Part shown: positions 44,108 through 51,530 of the stretch, piece after piece
How positions within the stretch are numbered: position 1 is the first letter of the stretch
Layout: every line of letters begins with the position of its first letter
Assembly: GCF_022601675.1 (NCBI RefSeq)
Contig: NZ_JAKVIL010000001.1
Coordinates: 372,001 to 436,000 of the forward strand
Source of the DNA: Ancylobacter gelatini
Lineage (GTDB): Bacteria; Pseudomonadota; Alphaproteobacteria; Rhizobiales; Xanthobacteraceae
Direction of reading: 5' to 3'
Length of the DNA: 64,000 nucleotides
The notes under the pieces: model-generated
Databases searched by the model: none
Told to the model about the DNA's origin: nothing
The model's input: the letters and a program-made list of their open reading frames with translations, nothing else
Program-made: the position numbers and the translations under genes

Positions 44108-45037
44108 TCATGGCCGTGGTCCCGTGTTCGCCCGCGCGACGAACAGGCCATCGGACTGCGGCTCTATGGCGGAAACATCGCGCACCGTGACCGCCGCTGG
44201 CACGTCATTCGATGGACGATCGGCCTGCACCGGATCGGCAACGGACGCGCGATCCGGCTGCGCGATGAACAAGGGTGCGCGGGTCCATGCCAGCGGATCG
44301 GCCGCCGCGACTATAACGGGCGTAACGATCGCGTTGCCGTCGATGACCGGCGCGATGGCGGCGACATAGGCGCGGGTCTCAGCGGGTAGCGGCCGCCCCG
44401 AAAGCGACGCCTCATAGCGTCCGGGACCGGCGTTATAGGCAGCGAGCATGGCGGTGACGCTGCCATAGCGGTCGTGCAGTTCGCGCAGATAGGCGGTGCC
44501 GGCAAGGATGTTGTCGCGCGGATCGTAAACATCGCCGCCGAGCCGATGCCGGATGCGCAACTCCGCCCATGTGGCGGGCATAATCTGCATCAGCCCCATC
44601 GCGCCGGCCGAGGAGATGGCGCGTGGATCGCCCGCGCTTTCGGCCCGCAGCACCGCTCTGATCCATGCCGCCGGGACGCCGAAGCGCTGCGAGGCTTCCG
44701 CGATATGGGGAGCAAAAGGATCAGCGGATGCGGCGCGCTCCGCCGGTTGGGGCTGCGCCACGGCTGCAATGGGCAAGGTGGAAGCGAACAGCAACGCTAC
44801 TATCAGGACCGCGTATCGGACGTGCGCGCCTTCTCCGCTGTGACGCCAGCCTGCCAGCGTGCTCGCTGCGGTCAAGGGTGCGCGCGAAGCGCCGGCCAAT
44901 GGCCGCCCTTGACCTTCGCTGCGCGCGCCGGCCGACCTGCGTTCGAGCGGGACGAAGGGATGAGACGGCTTTCCCGCTAACAAAGGGATGATGGATCGGA
45001 ACGGGATCGCGCGCGCGAACAGGCTGACAGTCGGCAT
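44108..45037 (-). CDS. Lytic transglycosylase (SLT domain) of the transfer system
   Basis: Peptidoglycan lytic transglycosylase that opens the cell wall for the mating channel. The SLT domain has FGVPAAWIRAVLRAESAGDPRAISSAGAMGLMQIMPATW (catalytic Glu in RAESAG) and YNAGPGRYEASL. A signal peptide (LIVALLFASTLPIAAVAQ) begins near 44815, but no ATG, GTG or TTG sits there: the codon where a GTG might be expected is GTC. The nearest in-frame ATG with a ribosome-binding site (GGGAGGG) is 45037, which gives a long extra head. The start is therefore uncertain. Confidence 0.8.
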   Translation of the reverse strand: MPTVSLFARAIPFRSIIPLLAGKPSHPFVPLERRSAGARSEGQGRPLAGASRAPLTAASTLAGWRHSGEGAHVRYAVLIVALLFASTLPIAAVAQPQPAERAASADPFAPHIAEASQRFGVPAAWIRAVLRAESAGDPRAISSAGAMGLMQIMPATWAELRIRHRLGGDVYDPRDNILAGTAYLRELHDRYGSVTAMLAAYNAGPGRYEASLSGRPLPAETRAYVAAIAPVIDGNAIVTPVIVAAADPLAWTRAPLFIAQPDRASVADPVQADRPSNDVPAAVTVRDVSAIEPQSDGLFVARANTGPRP

Positions 45038-45041
45038 GATG

Positions 45042-45377
45042 TCAGTCCCTCCCATCGCGCTTTTGCGGGCGGTTCCAATGCAGCGACCATGCGTTGCCGG
45101 CGTCGTCGTCGCGGAACAGGTTGGCGCGGATCGGCTGCGGCAAAGCGGGGTCGTCGATCAGCAAAGCGATGTATTCGCCTGCACGCTCGCCCGTGCGTTT
45201 CCAGCCCGCGCCGATCTCCGGGCCTTCGTCATTGCCGTGATGGATGCGGTAGTCCGGCGCGTTCTCGGCGTCGGATGGCTCGGTCGAAACAACGGTGACT
45301 TCGCGGTAGATGGTGAAGGTATGGATGCGGCCGGTGAAGCCGGATTGCTCGCGCGTGAATGTGCCGATCTGCGGCAT
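45042..45377 (-). CDS. DUF736 protein
   Basis: Protein of 111 residues: MPQIGTFTREQSGFTGRIHTFTIYREVTVV, DYRIHHGNDEGPEIGAGWKRTGERAGEYIALLIDDP and a C-terminal SLHWNRPQ, all typical of DUF736. The family is small, of unknown function and almost confined to conjugative elements of alphaproteobacteria. ATG 45377 has GGAGG at good distance. A second copy is encoded at 51210-51530. Confidence 0.88.
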   Translation of the reverse strand: MPQIGTFTREQSGFTGRIHTFTIYREVTVVSTEPSDAENAPDYRIHHGNDEGPEIGAGWKRTGERAGEYIALLIDDPALPQPIRANLFRDDDAGNAWSLHWNRPQKRDGRD

Positions 45378-45420
45378 GGAAGCCTCCTTGGGATTGCGGT
45401 GGTGGGGAAGAGCGCGGCGG

Positions 45421-45966
45421 TCAGCGTGTCGCCGCACGCCAGACGAAACGGCCTTCGCCGTCCTCGTCGGTGTAGAGCGGCGTCGCCTTCCCGATGACGG
45501 TGCGCGCCGGAATCGGGCCGAAATAGCGACCGTCCAGGCTGTCGCGCACGTCGGGATTCATCAGGAAGATGTCGCCATCCGCGATGCGCCGGCAGCCCTG
45601 CCATATGGGCAGTTCGCGGCCGTGCCGGTCATGGTCGAGCGCGTCGCCGAGCGGCACGGCGTCGACGGTCACGGCGTTGCCGGTACGGCAAACCCGTTGA
45701 CCGGAAAGCCCCATGACGCGCTTCATCAGCGGCACGTCGCGGCCGATATAGCCGCGCTCCACCATGAAATCGGCAAGCGGCTTGTCCGGCATGACGGCGA
45801 CCAGATCGCCAACAGCCAGGTCGCTTGGGCGTTCGAGGTCGTAGAGACCGATCGGCACGCTGGCCGAGGCGTTCCAGACAAGGCGCAGCGGCGTCGGAAT
45901 AAACGCGGCGATGGCGACGCCCATCGTCGCAAAATACGTCACCATGACGTAGCCGAAGCGGGTCAT
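45421..45966 (-). CDS. traF: Conjugative transfer signal peptidase TraF (S26 family)
   Basis: Signal-peptidase-like serine protease of 181 residues that matures the conjugative pilin. One N-terminal helix is followed by ASVPIGLY (catalytic Ser about residue 36) and the general base Lys in LMKRVMGLSG (Lys about 82). The C-terminal GDIFLMNPDVRDSLDGRYFGPIPARTVIGKA is the conserved end. Its start overlaps the DUF2840 stop by four bases (ATGA). Confidence 0.92.
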   Translation of the reverse strand: MTRFGYVMVTYFATMGVAIAAFIPTPLRLVWNASASVPIGLYDLERPSDLAVGDLVAVMPDKPLADFMVERGYIGRDVPLMKRVMGLSGQRVCRTGNAVTVDAVPLGDALDHDRHGRELPIWQGCRRIADGDIFLMNPDVRDSLDGRYFGPIPARTVIGKATPLYTDEDGEGRFVWRAATR

Positions 45967-46484
45967 TGCCCGATCTCCCGCCGCTTGAGCCACGCCTGAT
46001 GGCGATCCACCGTGTAGGGGCGCGGCGTATGGCCGGCGCCGATCCGGTTGCCGACATGCCGCCAGTGGTCGGGCGCGACCTCGCAAGCGTCGATGCCGAC
46101 GGCCTCCACAGCGTCGATATGGCGGAGCACCTGTTCGACCTTCGGCCAGCCTTCGATCTTCAGAAGGATGTCACCGCCGGGGCGCACGAAAGGAAGCGTC
46201 TGATAGGCTTCACCTGACTCGACGGCGCGCACGATGTCGATGCGCGAGATGATGGTTCCGAAGTCGTTCGCCGCCCAGCGCACGAAGGCAAAGACGCTGC
46301 CGGGGCGATAGGAGAAGACGCGGCGGCGGCGGTCGAGAACCTGTTCGTGCGCCTCTCGGCCGAATCTGATCCAGTTCTCGATCCGCTTCTCGATATGCGT
46401 CAGCTCGACATGGGTAAGGCTGTCGGATGGCAACGCGGACGGCATGGGGCCGCCGCGCGCGCGGGGCACCGCTGCGCTCGTCAT
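45963..46484 (-). CDS. DUF2840 protein
   Basis: Protein of 173 residues: LTHVELTHIEKRIENWIRFGREAHEQVLDRRRRVFSYRPGSVFAFVRWAANDFGTIISRIDI, a pattern I recognise as DUF2840. Genes of this family sit between parA and traF in many alphaproteobacterial ICEs; the function is unknown. It overlaps both neighbours by four bases, so it belongs to the same operon. Confidence 0.85.
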   Translation of the reverse strand: MTSAAVPRARGGPMPSALPSDSLTHVELTHIEKRIENWIRFGREAHEQVLDRRRRVFSYRPGSVFAFVRWAANDFGTIISRIDIVRAVESGEAYQTLPFVRPGGDILLKIEGWPKVEQVLRHIDAVEAVGIDACEVAPDHWRHVGNRIGAGHTPRPYTVDRHQAWLKRREIGQ

Positions 46485-46735
46485 GATGGGTCTCCTTCGG
46501 TGGCTGGGGGAAATTCGCGCGCGAGCAGATCGCGAAGCATGTCGGCGACGGTGACGCCGCGCCGGAACGCGGCGATCTTGATCCGGCCGCGCAGGTCCGG
46601 CGTCACGTCGATGGTCAGTCGCGCGGTGAAGCCACCGGCATCGCTGTCACGCGGGGGAGCGTCGGACGCCTTGATCCAATGCTCGGGATCGGCGGGCCGT
46701 GATGCGAAGCCGCGGCGGGACGGTCGCTCGCTCAT
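46481..46735 (-). CDS. Ribbon-helix-helix partner of ParA
   Basis: Protein of 84 residues with a disordered, charged N-terminus and a C-terminal ribbon-helix-helix (FTARLTIDVTPDLRGRIKIAAFRRGVTVADMLRDLLAREF). This is the layout of ParG-like centromere-binding proteins. It overlaps the parA stop by four bases. Together with ParA it probably forms a small partition module stabilising the excised element. Confidence 0.8.
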   Translation of the reverse strand: MSERPSRRGFASRPADPEHWIKASDAPPRDSDAGGFTARLTIDVTPDLRGRIKIAAFRRGVTVADMLRDLLAREFPPATEGDPS

Positions 46736-47385
46736 GGCGACGCCCTCCCGATGCCGAGAGCGCCGATCGCCGCTGCCAGCGCCGCGATTTCGCGCGCGGC
46801 GGGCGTGTCATCGTCCAGTTCGGACACCAACCGTCCCGACTGGGCGGCGGCGGCAAAGGCGATGCGCTGACCTATGGTGGCGGCAAGCACCGGCGGATCA
46901 TGCTCGGCCAGTGTCTCGGCCGTCTCGCGGGCCAGCACGGTGCGCGCGCCGCAGCGATTGAGCACGAAGCGGGCGACCAATTCGGACCGGTAGATGCGCG
47001 CCTCAGTGATGAGCGCCAGCATTTCGGCCGAAGCCCAGCCATCGAATGGCGACGGCTGCACCGGGATCAACACCAGGTCGGCGGCGAGTAGCGCCGAACG
47101 CATCAGGGCAGCGACACGCGGCGGCCCGTCGATCACGACGTGATCGGCGTCACGGGCCAGCTCCGGCGCTTCCCGGTGCAGGGTGTCGCGAGCCAGGCCG
47201 ACGACGCCGAATGTGCGGGCCAGACCCTCGCGGGCGCGCTGTTGCGACCAGTCCAGCGCCGAGCCTTGCGGGTCCGCGTCGATCAGCGTGACGCGCTTGC
47301 CCTGCCGCGCCCATTCTCCGGCGAGGTTCAGCGCCAGCGTCGTCTTCCCGACGCCGCCCTTCTGATTGAGGAGCGCGACGATCAT
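46732..47385 (-). CDS. ParA-family partition ATPase
   Basis: Deviant-Walker ATPase of 217 residues: MIVALLNQKGGVGKTTLALNLAGEWA, then LIDADPQGSALDWSQQR, VVIDGPPR and LIPVQPSPFDGWAS. Small ParA proteins move or segregate low-copy replicons. Its presence beside a RepA-like gene suggests that the excised ICE replicates and is partitioned for a time. It overlaps repA at the start. Confidence 0.92.
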   Translation of the reverse strand: MIVALLNQKGGVGKTTLALNLAGEWARQGKRVTLIDADPQGSALDWSQQRAREGLARTFGVVGLARDTLHREAPELARDADHVVIDGPPRVAALMRSALLAADLVLIPVQPSPFDGWASAEMLALITEARIYRSELVARFVLNRCGARTVLARETAETLAEHDPPVLAATIGQRIAFAAAAQSGRLVSELDDDTPAAREIAALAAAIGALGIGRASP

Positions 47386-48461
47386 GGCGCACCTCGCCGG
47401 GTGGCACCGGCACCGTGCCTCGCAGGCGCGCGCGTCAAAGAAGAAGAGTTAGATTCTTTGTTAGACTCTAAGTTAGCAGTCGGATTCCGCGTTTCAGGCC
47501 AGAGACTTAACTGTGGTTCGTGCGCCCGAAATCCCGATAGTCCTGCGCCCGAAGTCCCGATACCGTTTGCGCCCGAAGTCACGAGTGTTTCCACAGCGCT
47601 GTCCACAGGCACTGTGGACAGACCGTAGGGGCGGATTTGCATCATCTCGCGCCGCCCTTCGCGCCAGATGTCGAGGCGATAACCGGGCAGCGGCTGACGG
47701 GCGGCGATGCGGCGCAGGTCGAGCGCGAAATCGGAGATGCGCGCGAGGCTGCCCGACTTCTCGTGCAGATGGACGACTTCGAACAGCCAGCCATGCTGCT
47801 GGCGGCCAGCGTGCTTGCGGGCGACGCGATAGAGCCAGCGTTCGATGCCGCCGGTCAGCCGGAAATAGAGCGGGTCGATGGTCAGGACCAGCGAGCGGTC
47901 GATGACGCCGCGATAGAACCAATCCGGCAGGACGAACTCCATGCCCTCGACGCGGCCGTCGCGGGTGGTCAGTTCTTCCCATTCGTTGATCCAGGAGAAT
48001 TGATGCCGCCGCCAATGCTCGCCGTGACGGATGGTAGTGCGGATGACGGTCGATTGTAGGCGGGCGAGCGCGCCCTTCAGCAGGCGGTATTCGCGCGCGC
48101 CGGTGGCGCGGCCGATCGCCTGCAAAAGCTGATAGGGCGTGAAGCGCAGGAAGCGCGACGTGCGCAGGCCGTGGTTCTCGGCCTCGACGATCTGGCTGGC
48201 GGCCCAGATGAGCACGTCCGCATCCCAGATGGTGGCCATGCCGTGTTCGGGCATCCCGAAGACTTCGACACGCTGGCCGCCGGCCTCGTAGAGGATCGGA
48301 GCGACCCGCTTGGCCTTGGCGAGCGAGAAGAACGGCCGCTCCATGAGGTCGCGCTGATCGCGTGGGGATGCGTCGCCGGTGGCGACCACGAACGGATCGA
48401 GCCGTTCGCGCTCGCTGCCTCGTGCGAAGCGTCCTCTGCCGGAGGTGACATCACCGGGCAT
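47382..48461 (-). CDS. Replication initiator protein A (RepA-like)
   Basis: Protein of 359 residues with the plasmid RepA pattern: MERPFFSLAKAKRV, EVFGMPEHGMATIWDADVLIWAASQIVEAEN, RFTPYQLLQAIGR, LQSTVIRTTIRHGEH and LPDWFYRGVIDRSLVLTIDPLYFRLTGGIERWLYRVARKHAG. It would start autonomous replication of the circular element. The C-terminal 80 residues are unlike the conserved core and are encoded by iterated repeats (see 47521-47580). Confidence 0.88.
   Translation of the reverse strand: MPGDVTSGRGRFARGSERERLDPFVVATGDASPRDQRDLMERPFFSLAKAKRVAPILYEAGGQRVEVFGMPEHGMATIWDADVLIWAASQIVEAENHGLRTSRFLRFTPYQLLQAIGRATGAREYRLLKGALARLQSTVIRTTIRHGEHWRRHQFSWINEWEELTTRDGRVEGMEFVLPDWFYRGVIDRSLVLTIDPLYFRLTGGIERWLYRVARKHAGRQQHGWLFEVVHLHEKSGSLARISDFALDLRRIAARQPLPGYRLDIWREGRREMMQIRPYGLSTVPVDSAVETLVTSGANGIGTSGAGLSGFRAHEPQLSLWPETRNPTANLESNKESNSSSLTRAPARHGAGATRRGAP
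47521..47580. repeat. Three iteron-like repeats inside the 3' part of repA
   Basis: TGCGCCCGAARTCCCGATA occurs at 47521 and 47544, and its first 13 bases again at 47568, a spacing of 23-24 bases. This regular, roughly two-turn spacing next to a replication initiator gene resembles iterons. The repeats are also translated as a Gly/Ser-rich peptide repeat in RepA. Confidence 0.6.
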
Positions 48462-48462
48462 C

Positions 48463-48732
48463 TCAGCGTGACGCCTTTTCGGCGGGTGTCAGCGGACGGG
48501 CCGGGAAAACGCGCGTGGCGGTCTTCTCGGACGCGGACTTGCGGATGCCGTCCTCGGTCCACGCCTGAAGGTCATCGACGGAGTAGACGATCCGCCCGCC
48601 GATCTTGCGGTAGGTCGGGCCGGTGCCGTAGGTGCGGTGCTTTTCCAGCGTACGGATGGAAATGCCGAGGAAGCGGGCCGCATCGGGAGCGCGCAGGTAT
48701 AGGGGCGGCAGCCCCGTCTTCGGATCTATCAT
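48463..48732 (-). CDS. RdfS-like excisionase / AlpA-type HTH protein
   Basis: Protein of 89 residues with a MerR/AlpA-like winged helix: LYLRAPDAARFLGISIRTLEKHRTYGTGPTYRKIGGRIVYSVDDLQAWTEDG. Proteins of this type are recombination directionality factors. RdfS of ICEMlSymR7A is transcribed just downstream of its activator gene, and here the gene likewise follows an FseA-like gene on the same strand. It stops one base before the repA start, so the excision and replication genes form one operon. Confidence 0.8.
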   Translation of the reverse strand: MIDPKTGLPPLYLRAPDAARFLGISIRTLEKHRTYGTGPTYRKIGGRIVYSVDDLQAWTEDGIRKSASEKTATRVFPARPLTPAEKASR

Positions 48733-48889
48733 GATGGGATCTCCGGTCGGGTTCGAGCGGGCTACCGGTGGCGGCAGCGGGCTGTGGCGAACCGTGGCGG
48801 AGAAATGGCGGCTTGCAGCGTGCCGGATTTAAGGGGGCGCGATTCCGGCACCCCGACCGATTGCCACGTCTTCGGCAGCGCGATGGTGA

Positions 48890-49682
48890 TTAGCGCCAGT
48901 ATGCGGAATGGATGGGATAGCGAAGCAAGTCGCGGTAGCCGCCCCGCATGTAGCGCAAGCCATCGGCAACCAGGCGGCGCGTCTGGTTCTTGCGCGAATC
49001 TGCTTCCCAGTCGGCTTTGGTGCCAGCGAAGCCAAGGAGCGTTTCGGCGATCTGGCGATAACTTGCGCCTTCAAGATGGCCGTCGAGCGCGCGCAGGACC
49101 AGAATGAACCGATCGCGCGTCTGCTGTGGCAGGACCCGCGGTCCCTCGCCGATGGGCCGATCAGACAGGGCGCGCCAGATGCGCAAAAGCGCCTCGGCGC
49201 GAAGTTCCAACAGGGCGTCAAGGGGCAGAACAACGCAGTAGGTCGCTCGATCGTCTGGTGGCGTTTCGGCGAGCCAGAACTGATGGCTCAAGTCAGTCGA
49301 TTGCCAAAGGCCATGCCATCCTCCGTCCACATCCGGGCGAGCATCGAGGCCGGACAGGCCCGGCAGATCGATCGGCATGGCGGCGGGATCGTCGCCGACT
49401 TTGGTGGTACACCGAAGCTCGATGGCCTCAGGCAGCAGCGCGGGCATCCAGAACAACGGGACGTGGCCCGCTGGCTGGTGCGGATCGGCCGGGAAATCGT
49501 AACCCCCAGCGCTCGGAGAAACTTCTCCGGGCGGCGGCTTGATGTTGAGGAAGAGCTTTCACGCGATGAAAGTCACGATGATAGTCGTCATCGCGGCGTA
49601 GAAACTCCCAGGCAAAGCCGGCGGTGGAGATGCTTTTCGCATGTCCGTAAGCGGCCGGCGCGCGCCAATCAGAACTCGGCAT
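48890..49682 (-). CDS. FseA-like excision activator made by +1 programmed frameshifting
   Basis: Two overlapping frames. The first (ATG 49682 to TGA 49428) encodes the N-terminal domain WRAPAAYGHAKSISTAGFAWEFLRRDDDYHRDF up to RWGLRFP. The second (to 48890) encodes a DUF2285/RovC-type DNA-binding domain (RFILVLRALDGHLEGASYRQIAETLLGF). Within the conserved WGLRFP motif the mRNA reads CGA UUU CCC GGC. Slipping from UUU (49496-49494) to UUC restores FPADPHQPAGHVPLFW and gives a 263-residue fusion. FseA of ICEMlSymR7A is made by this same UUU-to-UUC slip. It should activate the rdfS-like gene downstream. Confidence 0.8.
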
Positions 49683-49840
49683 GGCGTCACCTCTAATCTT
49701 GCGCCGCCTCGCGGCACTAGAAAGAAGAAAGGTGAACAACCTCAGATGTATTTTGCAGATATTGTTTAGAGATATGTTGTTCTTTCAACGCGATCAATAT
49801 TGGTTAATGTTTTACTATCAGAATAGACGTTCTCTGGCGA
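49683..49840. other. AT-rich stretch upstream of the fseA-like gene
   Basis: About 100 bases (49735-49835) are strikingly AT-rich compared with everything around. No gene is seen. It probably carries the fseA-like promoter on the minus strand; I could not recognise a convincing tra box. Confidence 0.4.
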
Positions 49841-49908
49841 GCCGGGCGTGCCCGGCGAGCCGCCTTTTGCGCAGCAAGCCCGCCGATCCGCAAAAGCGGA
49901 TCGGCGGG
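49841..49908. other. Two consecutive hairpins downstream of the AT-rich stretch
   Basis: A 7-bp stem GCCGGGC/GCCCGGC with a two-base loop (49841-49856) is followed by a perfect 13-bp stem with an AAAA loop (49879-49908). Neither is followed by a T-run on either strand. They lie between the fseA-like gene and the DUF932 gene. Confidence 0.5.
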
Positions 49909-49939
49909 AAATCGGAAATCCGATGTTGGGCAAAGGCGG

Positions 49940-49975
49940 AAAGCCGTAGAACCGGAGTGGCGGTTCTACGGCTTT
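49940..49975 (-). terminator. Strong hairpin after the DUF932 gene
   Basis: A perfect 15-bp stem (49940-49954 with 49961-49975, loop of six) begins four bases after the DUF932 stop codon and ends in AAA/TTT. It probably ends transcription of the DUF932 gene, although the U-tract is weak. Confidence 0.6.
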
Positions 49976-49979
49976 GCGA

Positions 49980-50822
49980 TCAGGCGGTTTTCAGGCGCTG
50001 CATTCCCTCGGCCAGCGTCCACAGGGCTCGATTGAGGCCGACATTCTGGTCGATGCCGTTGATGGCTCGGGTCTGGCTGCGGCGGATACGACCGTCTGAC
50101 GTCTGGCGGCGTCCGCTGAGTCCGCCCCGGATGAGGTTTTCCTGAATGACGTTGAAGGTCTGCCACAGGCTTTGTCCGATATCCTCGCGGCGGCGCGGAG
50201 CGATAATCTGGTCCGGGCGAAGGGGGCTTTCGTCCTCGCCATAGCGGGCGACGAGGCTCGCTTCCCCCAACACCTGCTGTTCGGCCTGCGACAACCGGGT
50301 TTCCTTCATCGTCTCAGTCGCATCGATCAAGCGCGGGAAATCCTCCGCGACAGTGTAAACGCCTTCGATGATCTGATCCTGTATCCCGCCTTTGTGCGGA
50401 ACGCGGACTTCCTCGAACCGCTCGCCCGCGATCATGCTGTTTGTGCAGACGAAACGCAGCACGCCCGCGAACATCTGATAGGCTGACGTACCGTCATGTG
50501 AATTGACGATGATGACTTCCGCCGCCTCCGGCTTGCCGATGCCATCGTCCCGGCGCAGGCGCAGCATGTGCTTGGCGTGGCCCATGCGCTCACCATCGCG
50601 CGGAACCGCCTGCACGGCGAAGAACGGGAACCATCCTTCCCGGCGCAGCCCCTCCACAATCTCGATGGTGGGAACATAGACATAGCGCTCCGAGCGGCTG
50701 TCATGGGCTTCGCGGGCGAAGATGGACGGGACGTGTCGATAGAGGGTTTCGTTGTCGAGGGCTTCGCGCCCGCTGATCTGGTGGGAGTTGCGGCCGAACC
50801 GGGTGGCGAGGCTGTAGGTCAT
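49980..50822 (-). CDS. DUF932 protein
   Basis: Protein of 280 residues with the DUF932 (phage/plasmid-like, TIGR03299-related) pattern: RYVYVPTIEIVEGLRREGWFPFFAVQAVPRDGERMGHAKHMLRLRR, IIVNSHDGTSAYQMFAGVLRFVCTNSMI and a C-terminal RGGLSGRRQTSDGRIRRSQTRAINGIDQNVGLNRALWTLAEGM. The function is unknown; the family occurs on plasmids, phages and ICEs. ATG 50822 is chosen because upstream in-frame codons fall in a leader shared with the ParB-like gene. Confidence 0.88.
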   Translation of the reverse strand: MTYSLATRFGRNSHQISGREALDNETLYRHVPSIFAREAHDSRSERYVYVPTIEIVEGLRREGWFPFFAVQAVPRDGERMGHAKHMLRLRRDDGIGKPEAAEVIIVNSHDGTSAYQMFAGVLRFVCTNSMIAGERFEEVRVPHKGGIQDQIIEGVYTVAEDFPRLIDATETMKETRLSQAEQQVLGEASLVARYGEDESPLRPDQIIAPRRREDIGQSLWQTFNVIQENLIRGGLSGRRQTSDGRIRRSQTRAINGIDQNVGLNRALWTLAEGMQRLKTA

Positions 50823-51134
50823 GATCTTGATCCTCATTGGCTTGGGTTGGAGCGCAGCGCTGCGCTGCAACCCTGGCCGTCGCCGAGACCGGGGGGTGCA
50901 AGGAGCAAGGGCGGCCGGGCCGGAGGGGGATCACCCGGCCTGCACGGAACGGCGGAACGACGTGGAGGAAGGCTGGGGAGACCGGCCCGGACGAGCGTCA
51001 GCGATCCCTTGCGCCGCGCCAGGGGGCAGCGCCCCCAAGCAAGCTTGCCGGCGTGAGCGCCAGCGGGAGCCGGGCACAAAGCTGGATCAGGATGTGCAAA
51101 GCCGCCGAGACTGAAAGCCGCATATCCTGATTGC
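50813..51134 (-). repeat. Duplicated leader/promoter region, copy A (upstream of DUF932)
   Basis: The first ~110 bases upstream of the DUF932 start are almost identical to those upstream of the ParB-like gene, and shorter blocks stay identical out to ~320 bases. Shared elements are a 30-base dyad (50844-50873) whose centre is a perfect 16-base palindrome (50851-50866), a GGGGGC/GCCCCC hairpin (51022-51036), and a pair ATCAGGAT (51086-51093) / ATCCTGAT (51124-51131). Confidence 0.85.
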
Positions 51135-51167
51135 CGTATTCCCCTCAGGACGGCGGATAAGCATGAA

Positions 51168-51192
51168 GAAGCCCCGCGCGCGGCGGGGCTTC
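51168..51192 (-). terminator. Terminator-like hairpin after the second DUF736 gene
   Basis: A 10-bp perfect GC-rich stem (51168-51177 with 51183-51192) with a 5-base loop lies 18 bases after the DUF736 stop. On the minus strand it is followed by TTCAT, a modest U-tract. Confidence 0.65.
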
Positions 51193-51193
51193 G

Positions 51194-51217
51194 TCGGCGA
51201 TATCCGTTTTCAATCGC
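51194..51217. repeat. 24-base inverted repeat, left arm
   Basis: These 24 bases, spanning the DUF736 stop codon, are exactly repeated in inverted orientation at 52075-52098. The arms enclose about 0.9 kb containing the DUF736 gene. Confidence 0.85.
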
Positions 51218-51530
51218 CGTTGCGGCGGGACCAGATCAGATTGTGGCTTTCGCCGCTCTCGTCCTCGACCAGGCTGGCGTAGATCGGGGCCGGAAAGCTC
51301 GGATCGTCCAGCTTGACCGAGAGATATTCGCGGCCGGTCTCGCGAGCGGTTTTCTTCCAGGCTGCACCGAACTCGACGGATGGGCCGGCGATGATGCGAT
51401 AATCAGGGCCGCGTTCGCTTTCGCCTTCGGTGGGGACGAGCTTGGCCTTGACGTTGAGGGTCAGGGTTTTGACCGTGCCGGTGAAGCCCGCGCCATTGTC
51501 GTTCTTGGTAAAGGTGCCGATGGTCGCCAT
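51210..51530 (-). CDS. DUF736 protein, second copy
   Basis: Protein of 106 residues: [82 protein letters not shown] and a C-terminal LIWSRRNGD. It is clearly DUF736 and about half identical by eye to the copy at 45042-45377. GGAG precedes the ATG at 51530. The function is unknown. Its last codons lie in one arm of a 24-base inverted repeat. Confidence 0.9.
   Translation of the reverse strand: MATIGTFTKNDNGAGFTGTVKTLTLNVKAKLVPTEGESERGPDYRIIAGPSVEFGAAWKKTARETGREYLSVKLDDPSFPAPIYASLVEDESGESHNLIWSRRNGD

Noticed and set aside
48890..49682. Treating the split DUF2285 gene as a pseudogene or sequencing error
   Set aside because: The one-base offset falls exactly at UUUC in the conserved WGLRFP motif, the site of the known FseA frameshift, and both frames are otherwise intact. 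A raw-read check is still advisable.
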